A stretch of 55,754 bases of DNA from Chryseosolibacter histidinae (GTDB lineage Bacteria; Bacteroidota; Bacteroidia; Cytophagales; Cyclobacteriaceae): positions 1 to 55,754 of the forward strand of contig NZ_JAHESF010000045.1 of the NCBI RefSeq assembly GCF_018598225.1, read 5' to 3'. Of the stretch, positions 44,885 to 52,236 are shown piece after piece. Each line of letters begins with the position of its first letter. Within the stretch, counting starts at the first letter, position 1. The position numbers and the translations under genes were made by a program. Below the pieces are notes generated by a model. It searched no databases. It was not told where the DNA came from and saw only the letters and a program-made list of their open reading frames with translations.

Positions 44885-47002
44885 TTAGAAATTGATGATG
44901 ATGCCGATGTAAAATGTACGCAATGAAAAAAGATAAGCGTCGCGTTTTGAATAATCGTAGTTGTAAGTATAGTCTCTCACATTTTTCATGTTGAAGATAT
45001 TACCGCAGGAGGCGAATGCCACGGCTGACGATTTTTGTGTCAGCGCAAAGATCTTGGATACACTTACATCGATGGTGTTGTATGCCGGCAACCTGGCCGG
45101 GTCCTGGGCAGCGGTGGGTTCGTAAACCTGCAGGTCGTCGCGGAATGTTGTGGCCGTAACCGGATAATAGTAGCTGCCCTGGCGGAACAGGAATACCGTT
45201 GTGATGGTCCACGTGCCCTGGATCTTGTATTCAACATTGCCCCTGATGAAATAGTGAATGTTGTAAGGCGATGGTTGAGATTCTCCGGATTGCGTTGCAA
45301 TGGCATCGAGACTCGTCAGCGAAAGCTGCACCCGGAGGCTGTTGCTGATCTTGTACCGTGTAAAAACTTCGGCCCCTTTTATATCGGTGGTAACACCTTG
45401 CACGAAGCTTCTTTTGTAAAAAGTTGAAAAGTTTGCTTCCAGGGAAGACGTTGTATAATTGACATCGGCGCTGTACTGAAAGCTTCTGATCAGAGAAGAC
45501 CCGCTTCTCGCGCCCTGCGGCAGTTGATATTTGTGATACCGGCCGGCCGAGACATTCACGGTGAGGTTTTCGCTGGCTTTATAGTGAATGTTGCCCTGGA
45601 GACTCACATAATCCTTCAGATTTTCAATGGCTATATTTTTCCTGATGCCTGCTCCGGCAATCCACCGGCTGCCCAGAAAGCGCTTGTAGTATGCATACAC
45701 CTCCGGATTGCTCACGTGGTCTGCGCCGGCAGCCTGTACCACCGGGTGTTCTTTACCCGCCGCAAAAGCATAACGGGGAAAAGTGCCCGTAAAATCAGAC
45801 GACTTGTGATCGTAGCTGATGCCCGCCTTCCATTCGGCCGCATGGCCAGACCGGTGAATGTTAAAGGAAGAGAAAAGATCGTGAAGCGCGAGGTCGATAT
45901 CGGTGGTGCCGTACACATAGTCTGCCTGTGAAAAACTGAGTCCCTGGTTGAAGCTTAGCTCCGTGTTGCCGATGCGTTTACGGATATTGCCCACGGTGAA
46001 ATTCCGCACTTTCTGCTGATCGAAGACTCCGTCGTAAGTAGGCTGAGCCTGGTGAAACCGGTACGATTCATACAACGAATAGTTGAACACCTTCACAACC
46101 GTATTATCACTTAACCTGCCATAATAGTGCAGGCCCAGGTCTCCCGATGAGAACGATTCCAGGTTTTTCAACGCGCGTGCGTTCATGGAACGGAGCAGGG
46201 CAGAAGGATGATAGTTGCCAAAAACGGTGAGCGATGATCTTTCGTTAAGTTTCCGCGTCGAATAAAATCCCGTGCTGGCGAGTGTCAATGCTATGGAGCT
46301 TGTGGGCCGCGCCGGAATATTTTCGTCGGTCTGCAAAGCGATGAGGCCGGAAGTGCTGTTGCCGTATTCCAGTGGCGGGTTGCCAGCGTAGACCTGCACG
46401 TTGTTGATCAGCGCGGTATTAAAAATACTGAAGGTGCCGATGCCGTTCAGCTGTGAATAGCGTACCGCATCGTTGATGGGAACGTTGTTCAGAAAGATCC
46501 CGGTCTCCGCAGGACTTCCTCCCCGCAGGCTGATGTTGGCCGATTCGTCTGTGGTGGTGGCCGATGGCATGGAGTTCACCGCCAGGATCGGGTCAGCCTT
46601 TGCGCTCGGATTGGTGTAGATGTCCAGCTTCCTGATCTTCCGGATGGTGAACTCTTCAGCAATGATGCGCTCGGCCTTGATCTCCACGGCGTCTATATCC
46701 CTGGGCAGTGCTGTCATCTTTATCGTCACCGTACAACCCTCAAGCGCGGCTACCGGCACGATCTCATCGGCATATCCGATAAAAGTCACAATGAGCGTAT
46801 CTTCAGCAGCAGCGCTCAGCTCAAACGATCCGTTGCCATCCGACACTGTACCTTGTGAAGGATCGGCCAGGCTGCGTATACCGGCCCCGGTAAGGAGCTC
46901 GCCGGTATACGCTTCCACTACTTTTCCCTTCACCATACAGGACTGACCCATACAGACCGTGGCACATGCCATTACAAATATCAGAATAGAGCCTTGCCGC
47001 AT
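44885..47002 (-). CDS. TonB-dependent receptor with carboxypeptidase-regulatory-like domain
   Basis: 705 residues from the ATG at 47002, two bases after the TPR gene stop; an in-frame GTG-type start further up would overlap that gene. Signal peptide MRQGSILIFVMACATVCMG. A regulatory-like beta domain (about 24-105) precedes the plug (SLRGGSPAETGIFLNNVPI) and a barrel ending in YIGIIINF. The plug contains NISLRGG rather than the SusC consensus, and the protein is shorter than SusC, so it is a general TonB receptor rather than a SusC partner. Last gene of the DUF1579-TPR-TBDR unit. Confidence 0.93.
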   Translation of the reverse strand: MRQGSILIFVMACATVCMGQSCMVKGKVVEAYTGELLTGAGIRSLADPSQGTVSDGNGSFELSAAAEDTLIVTFIGYADEIVPVAALEGCTVTIKMTALPRDIDAVEIKAERIIAEEFTIRKIRKLDIYTNPSAKADPILAVNSMPSATTTDESANISLRGGSPAETGIFLNNVPINDAVRYSQLNGIGTFSIFNTALINNVQVYAGNPPLEYGNSTSGLIALQTDENIPARPTSSIALTLASTGFYSTRKLNERSSLTVFGNYHPSALLRSMNARALKNLESFSSGDLGLHYYGRLSDNTVVKVFNYSLYESYRFHQAQPTYDGVFDQQKVRNFTVGNIRKRIGNTELSFNQGLSFSQADYVYGTTDIDLALHDLFSSFNIHRSGHAAEWKAGISYDHKSSDFTGTFPRYAFAAGKEHPVVQAAGADHVSNPEVYAYYKRFLGSRWIAGAGIRKNIAIENLKDYVSLQGNIHYKASENLTVNVSAGRYHKYQLPQGARSGSSLIRSFQYSADVNYTTSSLEANFSTFYKRSFVQGVTTDIKGAEVFTRYKISNSLRVQLSLTSLDAIATQSGESQPSPYNIHYFIRGNVEYKIQGTWTITTVFLFRQGSYYYPVTATTFRDDLQVYEPTAAQDPARLPAYNTIDVSVSKIFALTQKSSAVAFASCGNIFNMKNVRDYTYNYDYSKRDAYLFSLRTFYIGIIINF

Positions 47003-47004
47003 GG

Positions 47005-47769
47005 TTATTGTGGTGACGTGCTTTTCATAACCCTGGGCAGCAGCACCGACTTCACCCACTGGTAATCAGGTTCAGCGCTGAGTGCCTTCTTGTAAACTTC
47101 AATCGCCTTGGCATTCTGGTTATTTTTTTCATAAGCCTTTCCCAGGAAGGCCAGCGTGTCGATGTAGAACCAGTTGTCCTTGCCTTTGTCTGGTGCCGAC
47201 TCGTATAATGCTACCGCTTTTTCATAGGCAGTGATCGCTTCTTTCAGGTCGCCGCCCCACGTTTCAGGTGTGAAGAACTTGGCGTTGGCATGAAGCTTCC
47301 ACACCAGTGGAGATGCGGGCGAACGTTTCAGGGCCTGGTCCATCAGGCTCTCACTTTTGGCCCCGAGGAACATTCCTTTCATAGGGCTATACGACATCCG
47401 CATTCCGTACAGCGCGGCGAGCAATGCCCGGGGCTCGCCACTGTTCTTGTTTCTGTCGATGAGTGTTTCAAGGTTCGCTTCGGTCTCCTCGACATAATCG
47501 TCAAAGAGGTCTTCATCACGGTCGCGCTGGGTGGCAGTGAGCAGTCCGAACTGGGCGAGCGTGAGCTCATACAACAGCTTGGTATTCTCCGGGGCAGCTT
47601 CGGATCTTACTTTTCTATCGGCCACGATTTTTTTCCACCGGGCCTTGGTTGTTTCCACGTCACGGCTGCCGAGATAAGCGCTATACGTTTCTGCATCCGG
47701 GCCAGCATTTTCTGTTTGTGGAAAATAACCCGTCAGGCAGACCAGGAGGCTGATGATGATGGCTTTCAT
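47005..47769 (-). CDS. Exported TPR-containing protein
   Basis: 254 residues with a signal peptide (MKAIIISLLVCLTGYF). Helical throughout; the last third has recognisable tetratricopeptide pairs (LAFLGKAYEKNNQNAKAIEV YKKALSAEP in two steps). It contains an ALYGMRMSYSPMKGMFLGAK stretch I do not recognise from a named family. One base separates it from the DUF1579-like gene and two from the TonB receptor gene, so the three form an operon. Probably a periplasmic scaffold. Confidence 0.85.
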   Translation of the reverse strand: MKAIIISLLVCLTGYFPQTENAGPDAETYSAYLGSRDVETTKARWKKIVADRKVRSEAAPENTKLLYELTLAQFGLLTATQRDRDEDLFDDYVEETEANLETLIDRNKNSGEPRALLAALYGMRMSYSPMKGMFLGAKSESLMDQALKRSPASPLVWKLHANAKFFTPETWGGDLKEAITAYEKAVALYESAPDKGKDNWFYIDTLAFLGKAYEKNNQNAKAIEVYKKALSAEPDYQWVKSVLLPRVMKSTSPQ

Positions 47770-47770
47770 G

Positions 47771-48319
47771 TTATTCTGTTTTTTTCAGGTTCATCTCGAA
47801 GAACTTCGACCATGTTGTACCGTCGGCGGAGAACTCACCGATCTCGTTCCAGATCTTTTTAGCGGGATCGATCACGATCGTGTAGCGCGACTTGCCACGG
47901 GTAGGAATATCGAAGCCCCACTGGAATTTGTTCTCGCCGGTCACATTGAACCAGGCATCAGTGCTTCGTCCGTCTTTCAGGTAACTTTTGAATTTGTACT
48001 GGCCCGACTGCTGATCGTACGAAAGCACTGCGAGTGCGTGATGAACAACGATCTCCTGTCCGGAGGCATTCGTTGCTTTGCCAATGCCTTCCACCAGCAT
48101 GACGGTGCCCTCGAGCTTCGATTCTATTTTTTCGTCAACGGAAGACTTCTTCGGCTCTCCCGGCCCCATCTGCATCCATCCTTCGCCCTGCCAGCGGCCG
48201 ACCCATCCGGCAACTACTTTCATCTTCTCTTTGTTCACGGGTTCGGCTGGCGCCTGGGCAAGAAGGTTCGCGCAGCTCAGGGCTGCGAGTAACGTTAAGG
48301 TCATGGTAAGTTTTTTCAT
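47771..48319 (-). CDS. Exported DUF1579-like protein
   Basis: 182 residues. Signal peptide (MKKLTMTLTLLAALSCANLLA). The mature part resembles the DUF1579 beta-barrel family: GWVGRWQGEGWM at the start, then KIESKLEGTVMLVEGIG, VLSYDQQSGQYKFKSY and TTWSKFFEMNLKK at the end. Lipocalin-like folds are typical of such proteins; function unknown. First gene of the three-gene unit, with an operator-like motif starting four bases before its ATG. Confidence 0.85.
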   Translation of the reverse strand: MKKLTMTLTLLAALSCANLLAQAPAEPVNKEKMKVVAGWVGRWQGEGWMQMGPGEPKKSSVDEKIESKLEGTVMLVEGIGKATNASGQEIVVHHALAVLSYDQQSGQYKFKSYLKDGRSTDAWFNVTGENKFQWGFDIPTRGKSRYTIVIDPAKKIWNEIGEFSADGTTWSKFFEMNLKKTE

Positions 48320-48323
48320 AGTG

Positions 48324-48350
48324 TAAACTGGTTTATTTTATAAACTAAAA
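48324..48350 (-). promoter_or_regulatory. Operator-like motif before the DUF1579-TPR-TBDR unit
   Basis: 27 bases: TAAAC-TG-GTTTA, then TTTTA, then TAAAC and TAAAA (plus-strand reading). It contains three alternating TAAAC/GTTTA half-sites and matches the motif at 49250-49276 at 24 of 27 positions. It lies in the 42-base gap between the winged-helix regulator gene and the DUF1579-like gene. Confidence 0.75.
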
Positions 48351-48361
48351 GCCTAAAAAAA

Positions 48362-48646
48362 TTATTTGTTGATGTATTGCTTGAGTGTGTTCACATACTC
48401 TTCAAAAGCCTTGATCCCTTTTTTGGTCACTTTGCACGTGGTTAATGGTTTTTTACCCTTGAACGATTTTTCAACATTGATATACCCTGCCTCCGAAAGT
48501 TTGTCGAGCTGTACGCTTAGGTTGCCGGCGGTGCTGTTCGTTTTTTCCTTGAGAAAGGTGAACTCTGCGCTTTCAACACTGATGAGCAGCGACATCACCG
48601 CAAGCCGAAGCTGTGAATGTAATAATGGATCAAGATCTTTGAACAT
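48362..48646 (-). CDS. Winged-helix transcriptional regulator (HTH_34-like)
   Basis: 94 residues, almost all one winged helix: LLHSQLRLAVMSLLISVESA, then TNSTAGNLSVQLDKLSEAGY (recognition helix region) and the wing VEKSFKGKKPLTTCKVTKKG. The fold is of the MarR/ArsR-like single-domain type common in Bacteroidota beside small membrane proteins. It has no obvious sensor domain. It starts six bases after the membrane protein stop, so the two are co-transcribed. It is the natural candidate to bind the paired motif flanking its operon. Confidence 0.9.
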   Translation of the reverse strand: MFKDLDPLLHSQLRLAVMSLLISVESAEFTFLKEKTNSTAGNLSVQLDKLSEAGYINVEKSFKGKKPLTTCKVTKKGIKAFEEYVNTLKQYINK

Positions 48647-48652
48647 CGATGC

Positions 48653-49225
48653 CTACGCTTTCCTGTTTTGCAACATATAACCGGGTATCAGGTAACCGCA
48701 GACAATGCCCGTTGCACCTACCAGCGGTTGCAACGCATGGGGTGTCAGGAAACCGATGATACCAAAGATCCATAACGCCACACCGCCGAACATCAATGGC
48801 CTGAAGCGGATGATCAGGCCCGACGTGAACGTAGGGATCACACTGATGGTGACGATCAACGGGTTCAGCTGATGATTGAGCTTGTAACCGAATCCTATCA
48901 ATGTAAAAATGCAAACCCCGAAGCAGATCCACAACCACATGCTGATCTGATCGAAATGCGTTCTTCTGCGCGAGGCTTTGCCCCGTTTGTATCCCACATA
49001 AAAGGAGATGATCCATGCAGGGATGGTGATCAGCCAGACAATATAAGGACGAGGATACCCGATCTTCGCCAGCGTATACATGCCGAGGTTGGCAGATACC
49101 ACCACCCAGCCCCACAGCAGGAAGTGAAACGCATTCTGTTGGATGTTGCCCTTGGCCTCCCTGATCATGTCGGTGATCAGATCGAGGCTCTCCTGGGCGC
49201 TGAGGTTTTCCGTTCCGGGTTTCAT
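48653..49225 (-). CDS. Small integral membrane protein co-transcribed with the regulator
   Basis: 190 residues. A short cytosolic N-terminal helix (SAQESLDLITDMIREAKGNI) and about five to six membrane segments between 32 and 185, with a basic loop KRGKASRRR near 85. No motif of a known transporter or enzyme. Genes of this kind often precede or follow HTH_34-type regulators in Bacteroidota. It may sense membrane state and control the regulator; this is inferred from pairing only. Confidence 0.88.
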   Translation of the reverse strand: MKPGTENLSAQESLDLITDMIREAKGNIQQNAFHFLLWGWVVVSANLGMYTLAKIGYPRPYIVWLITIPAWIISFYVGYKRGKASRRRTHFDQISMWLWICFGVCIFTLIGFGYKLNHQLNPLIVTISVIPTFTSGLIIRFRPLMFGGVALWIFGIIGFLTPHALQPLVGATGIVCGYLIPGYMLQNRKA

Positions 49226-49249
49226 ATGCGGTTATTAACGAGGTAAATA

Positions 49250-49276
49250 TAAACTGGTTTACATTATAAACCAAAA
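49250..49276 (-). promoter_or_regulatory. Operator-like motif and promoter of the membrane protein-regulator unit
   Basis: 27 bases: TAAAC-TG-GTTTA, CATTA, TAAAC, CAAAA in plus-strand reading, nearly identical to 48324-48350. On the minus strand a TTG, 20 bases and TATATTTA fit the Bacteroidota -33/-7 pattern, and the half-sites lie between and over these boxes, as expected for repression. The ATG is 24 bases downstream. Confidence 0.72.
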
Positions 49277-49338
49277 TATTTTGAACGGTAAGCCGGCTTT
49301 CGCAAAAAAGCGGCATATTCAGGCATAACCTGAACCTC

Positions 49339-50991
49339 ATGAGACCTACAACGATTTCGTTCCTGTTCTGCTTGCTGCTGCTCCCCTTCGCAGCCATGGC
49401 ACAAACCAACCCGAGTGATGAAAGGATCAAACGGCTCAAAGCCGAAGCGATCGCCGAAGTGGAGAAACAACAAACCCTTGCCCAGCAGATCAACGACATG
49501 CTCTTCAGTTTTTCGGAGCTGGGCTTCCAGGAATATGAAACGTTCCGGTACCTGACGGAGCTTCTGGAAAAAAATGGTTTTACCATAAAGAAGGGGGTAG
49601 CCAATGTACCCACCGCCTGGATCGCCACCTGGGGATCGGGCAAACCGGTGATCGCGCTCGGATCGGATGTTGACTGCATTCCCAAGGCTTCGCAGAAACC
49701 AGGCGTTGCCTATGCCGACCCCATTGTAGTGGGTGCTCCCGGCCACGGTGAAGGCCATAACTCCGGGCAGGCGCTGAATATTGTGACTGCGCTGGTGATG
49801 AAGAAGATCATGGAGCGTGAGAAGATCCCCGGTACATTGATGCTTTGGCCAGGTGTTGCCGAAGAGCTGGTGGGAACAAAAGCTTTTTATGTGCGCGAGG
49901 GATATTTCAAAGACGTGGATGCCTGCATCTTCACACACGTTGCCAACAATCTTTCCGTGGGTTATGGCGATGCGGGATACACCGGCCTTGTATCGGCGAA
50001 ATTTACATTTGAAGGTCAGGCCGCCCATGCCGCCGGCGCACCATGGAGGGGAAGAAGCGCGCTCGATGCCGTGGAGCTCATGAACATCGGATGGAATTAC
50101 CGCCGCGAGCACCTCGAGCTCACACAACGGTCACACTATGTGATCTCCGATGGCGGCGACCAGCCCAACGTGGTGCCTTCCAAAGCTTCGGTCTGGTATT
50201 ACTTCCGTGAACGCACGTATCCTGACATCAAGAAGCTGTTCGACCTTGGTGTAAAGATCGCGGAAGGTGCATCGATGATGACCGATACAAAGTTTACCTA
50301 TGAGATACTGGGCTCTGCCTGGCCGGGGCACTTCAACAAGCCCATCGCCGTGGCCATGTATGAGAACATCCGCCAGATCGGGTTGCCAGCATGGACGGAA
50401 GCAGACCAGCTGTTAGCCAAAGCCACACAGATAGAGATGAAATCCAACAAGATCGAGGGGCTGTCTGTAAAGCTGGATTCCATCGGGCTGCCGGCAGACG
50501 TGAAACCGGTGATGATGGGAGGCCGGCAGATGCTGGCCATGGGCGGAGGCTCTGATGATATTGCGGATATTTCGTGGTCACTGCCTACCGTAGTGCTGCG
50601 GTATCCTTCCAATATCCCCAATTTGCCGGGGCATCACTGGTCCAATGCCATCTCCATGGCCACGCCGATCGCGCACAAAGGCATCATCGCAGGTGCGAAG
50701 GCCGAGGCAACCACACTGATCGATCTGCTGCTGAAGCCCGAGCTGATCCAGGAGGCCTGGAAATATTACAGGACAGAGCAGACCAAAGACATCCAGTACA
50801 CGCCGCTGGTGGGCCCTAAAGACATCCCGGCAGTATATCTGAACAAAGACATCATAGGCCAGTATAAGCCGCAGCTTCAGAAGTATTATTACAATCCTGC
50901 GAAGTATAAAACGTACCTGGAACAGCTGGGCATTGCGTATCCCACCGTTCGCGACGACCAGAAAAAAGCGATTGCCGAGCTGAAAAAATGA
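49339..50991 (+). CDS. M20-family amidohydrolase, AbgB-like, exported
   Basis: 550 residues with a signal peptide (ending AAMAQ). M20D-type fold, similar to aminobenzoyl-glutamate utilisation protein B: GSDVDCIPKASQKPG, GAPGHGEGHNSGQA, the general base region GVAEELVGTKAF, and a lid domain about 210-330. The usual HACGHD-type metal motif reads GHGEGHN here: Glu for Cys, and Asn for the following Asp. The long C-terminal part (to 550) also matches the AbgB group. Predicted to cleave an amide in the periplasm; substrate unknown. Confidence 0.9.
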   Translation: MRPTTISFLFCLLLLPFAAMAQTNPSDERIKRLKAEAIAEVEKQQTLAQQINDMLFSFSELGFQEYETFRYLTELLEKNGFTIKKGVANVPTAWIATWGSGKPVIALGSDVDCIPKASQKPGVAYADPIVVGAPGHGEGHNSGQALNIVTALVMKKIMEREKIPGTLMLWPGVAEELVGTKAFYVREGYFKDVDACIFTHVANNLSVGYGDAGYTGLVSAKFTFEGQAAHAAGAPWRGRSALDAVELMNIGWNYRREHLELTQRSHYVISDGGDQPNVVPSKASVWYYFRERTYPDIKKLFDLGVKIAEGASMMTDTKFTYEILGSAWPGHFNKPIAVAMYENIRQIGLPAWTEADQLLAKATQIEMKSNKIEGLSVKLDSIGLPADVKPVMMGGRQMLAMGGGSDDIADISWSLPTVVLRYPSNIPNLPGHHWSNAISMATPIAHKGIIAGAKAEATTLIDLLLKPELIQEAWKYYRTEQTKDIQYTPLVGPKDIPAVYLNKDIIGQYKPQLQKYYYNPAKYKTYLEQLGIAYPTVRDDQKKAIAELKK

Positions 50992-51059
50992 ACTTAAGTG
51001 CTGCCTGATCTTGTAAGTATTGGAAAAGCGTGGCTTTTTTGAATGAAAATTGAACAGGC

Positions 51060-51647
51060 ATGTTTACAGGCATCATTGAGACCATAGGAGAAGTATCCAG
51101 CTTCAGGGACGAGGGCACCAATCGCCATTTTAAGATCGTCAGCACCATCAGCAGCGCCCTCAAGGTTGATCAGAGCATCTCGCACAACGGTGTATGTCTC
51201 ACCGTCACCGCTATTGAAGGCGATGCGCATTGGGTGACGGCCATCGATGAGACCCTTCAGCGATCCAACCTGGGGAACCTGGTCAAGGGCAGCAAGGTGA
51301 ACCTCGAGCGCTGCATGCTGAACAACGGAAGGTTTGACGGTCACATCGTACAGGGCCACGTAGATCAGACAGGTATTGTGAGATCTGTAAAGGAAGTGGG
51401 CGGAAGCTGGCTCTTTACGTTTGAATATGACCCGGCTGCCGGCAACGTTACCGTTGAGAAAGGTTCCATCGCGGTGAATGGCATCAGCCTCACTTGTTTC
51501 GATTCTAATGACGGCGCGTTTACAGTAGCCATTATTCCCTACACGTTTGAGCATACCAATTTCCACCAGTTGAAGCCGGGTGATACGGTGAACCTTGAGT
51601 TTGATATTATCGGAAAGTATGTGAAGCGGTTACTGCGGGCTTCCTGA
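51060..51647 (+). CDS. ribE: Riboflavin synthase alpha chain
   Basis: 195 residues. The N-terminus MFTGIIETIGEV is diagnostic. Two lumazine-binding barrels follow: first with SISHNGVCLTVT, second with GSIAVNGISLTC. The enzyme dismutates two 6,7-dimethyl-8-ribityllumazine molecules to riboflavin. No other rib gene and no FMN-riboswitch-like region is seen upstream in the 68-base gap. The last 18 bases overlap the convergent PAP2 gene. Confidence 0.97.
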   Translation: MFTGIIETIGEVSSFRDEGTNRHFKIVSTISSALKVDQSISHNGVCLTVTAIEGDAHWVTAIDETLQRSNLGNLVKGSKVNLERCMLNNGRFDGHIVQGHVDQTGIVRSVKEVGGSWLFTFEYDPAAGNVTVEKGSIAVNGISLTCFDSNDGAFTVAIIPYTFEHTNFHQLKPGDTVNLEFDIIGKYVKRLLRAS

Positions 51648-52235
51648 AGGTGAAGCCTGTTTTTTTCTGTTGTCGTATATTTTTTTAAGCCACCGGTAAA
51701 ACCAGAAGCTGGCCATTGCTGACAACATACCCACCAGTGCACCCACCAGGATATCGCCAGGGTAGTGCACTCCAAGGTAGATGCGGGAGTAGGTGACCAG
51801 GGCAGCCCATAGAAAGAGCATGACGATCCACTTCCTTGTTTTGCCGAAGAGCAGGAACAGGAAGTTGGCCACGCCGAAAGTATTGGCTGCGTGGCTGGAC
51901 GCAAAGCCGAACTTCCCGCCTTTGTAGCCATTCACGATGTGTACGAGCGATTGCAGCGCGGGCTCATGCGAAGGACGGAACCTGGCGAAATAGGGCTTCA
52001 TCAGCGTGCTGGTGACCTGGTCGGCCAGCACAATGGTGAGCACGAGTCCAATCAATACCAGCCAGCCTTTTTTCTGATGATCTTTGAAGATCAGGTACAA
52101 CAGGAAAAGATGCAGCGGCAGCCAAGACAGGGTTTCTGTAATGAACAGCATGATCGGGTCCAGCCACGGCGTGTGGAAGCCGTTAAGGTACAGGAAGATC
52201 TCCCGGTCTAATTCCAATAGCTGATCGATCATCAC
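51630..52235 (-). CDS. PAP2-family membrane phosphatase
   Basis: 201 residues with about five membrane segments. The three phosphatase motifs are present: K80...R87-P in KPYFARFRP, SSHAAN with H115, and SRIYLGVHYPGD with R151, H157 and D161. Members dephosphorylate undecaprenyl diphosphate, phosphatidic acid or phosphatidylglycerol phosphate; the substrate cannot be decided here. Start ATG 52235 (or the next codon but two). One base after the histidine kinase stop, so co-transcribed with it. Confidence 0.93.
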   Translation of the reverse strand: MMIDQLLELDREIFLYLNGFHTPWLDPIMLFITETLSWLPLHLFLLYLIFKDHQKKGWLVLIGLVLTIVLADQVTSTLMKPYFARFRPSHEPALQSLVHIVNGYKGGKFGFASSHAANTFGVANFLFLLFGKTRKWIVMLFLWAALVTYSRIYLGVHYPGDILVGALVGMLSAMASFWFYRWLKKIYDNRKKQASPSGSPQ

Positions 52236-52236
52236 T

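Noticed and set aside
48630-49685. 351-codon minus-strand frame spanning the membrane protein gene and the M20 start
   Set aside because: It crosses the predicted promoter/operator at 49250-49276 and two genes on opposite strands, both of which have strong family or signal-peptide evidence.
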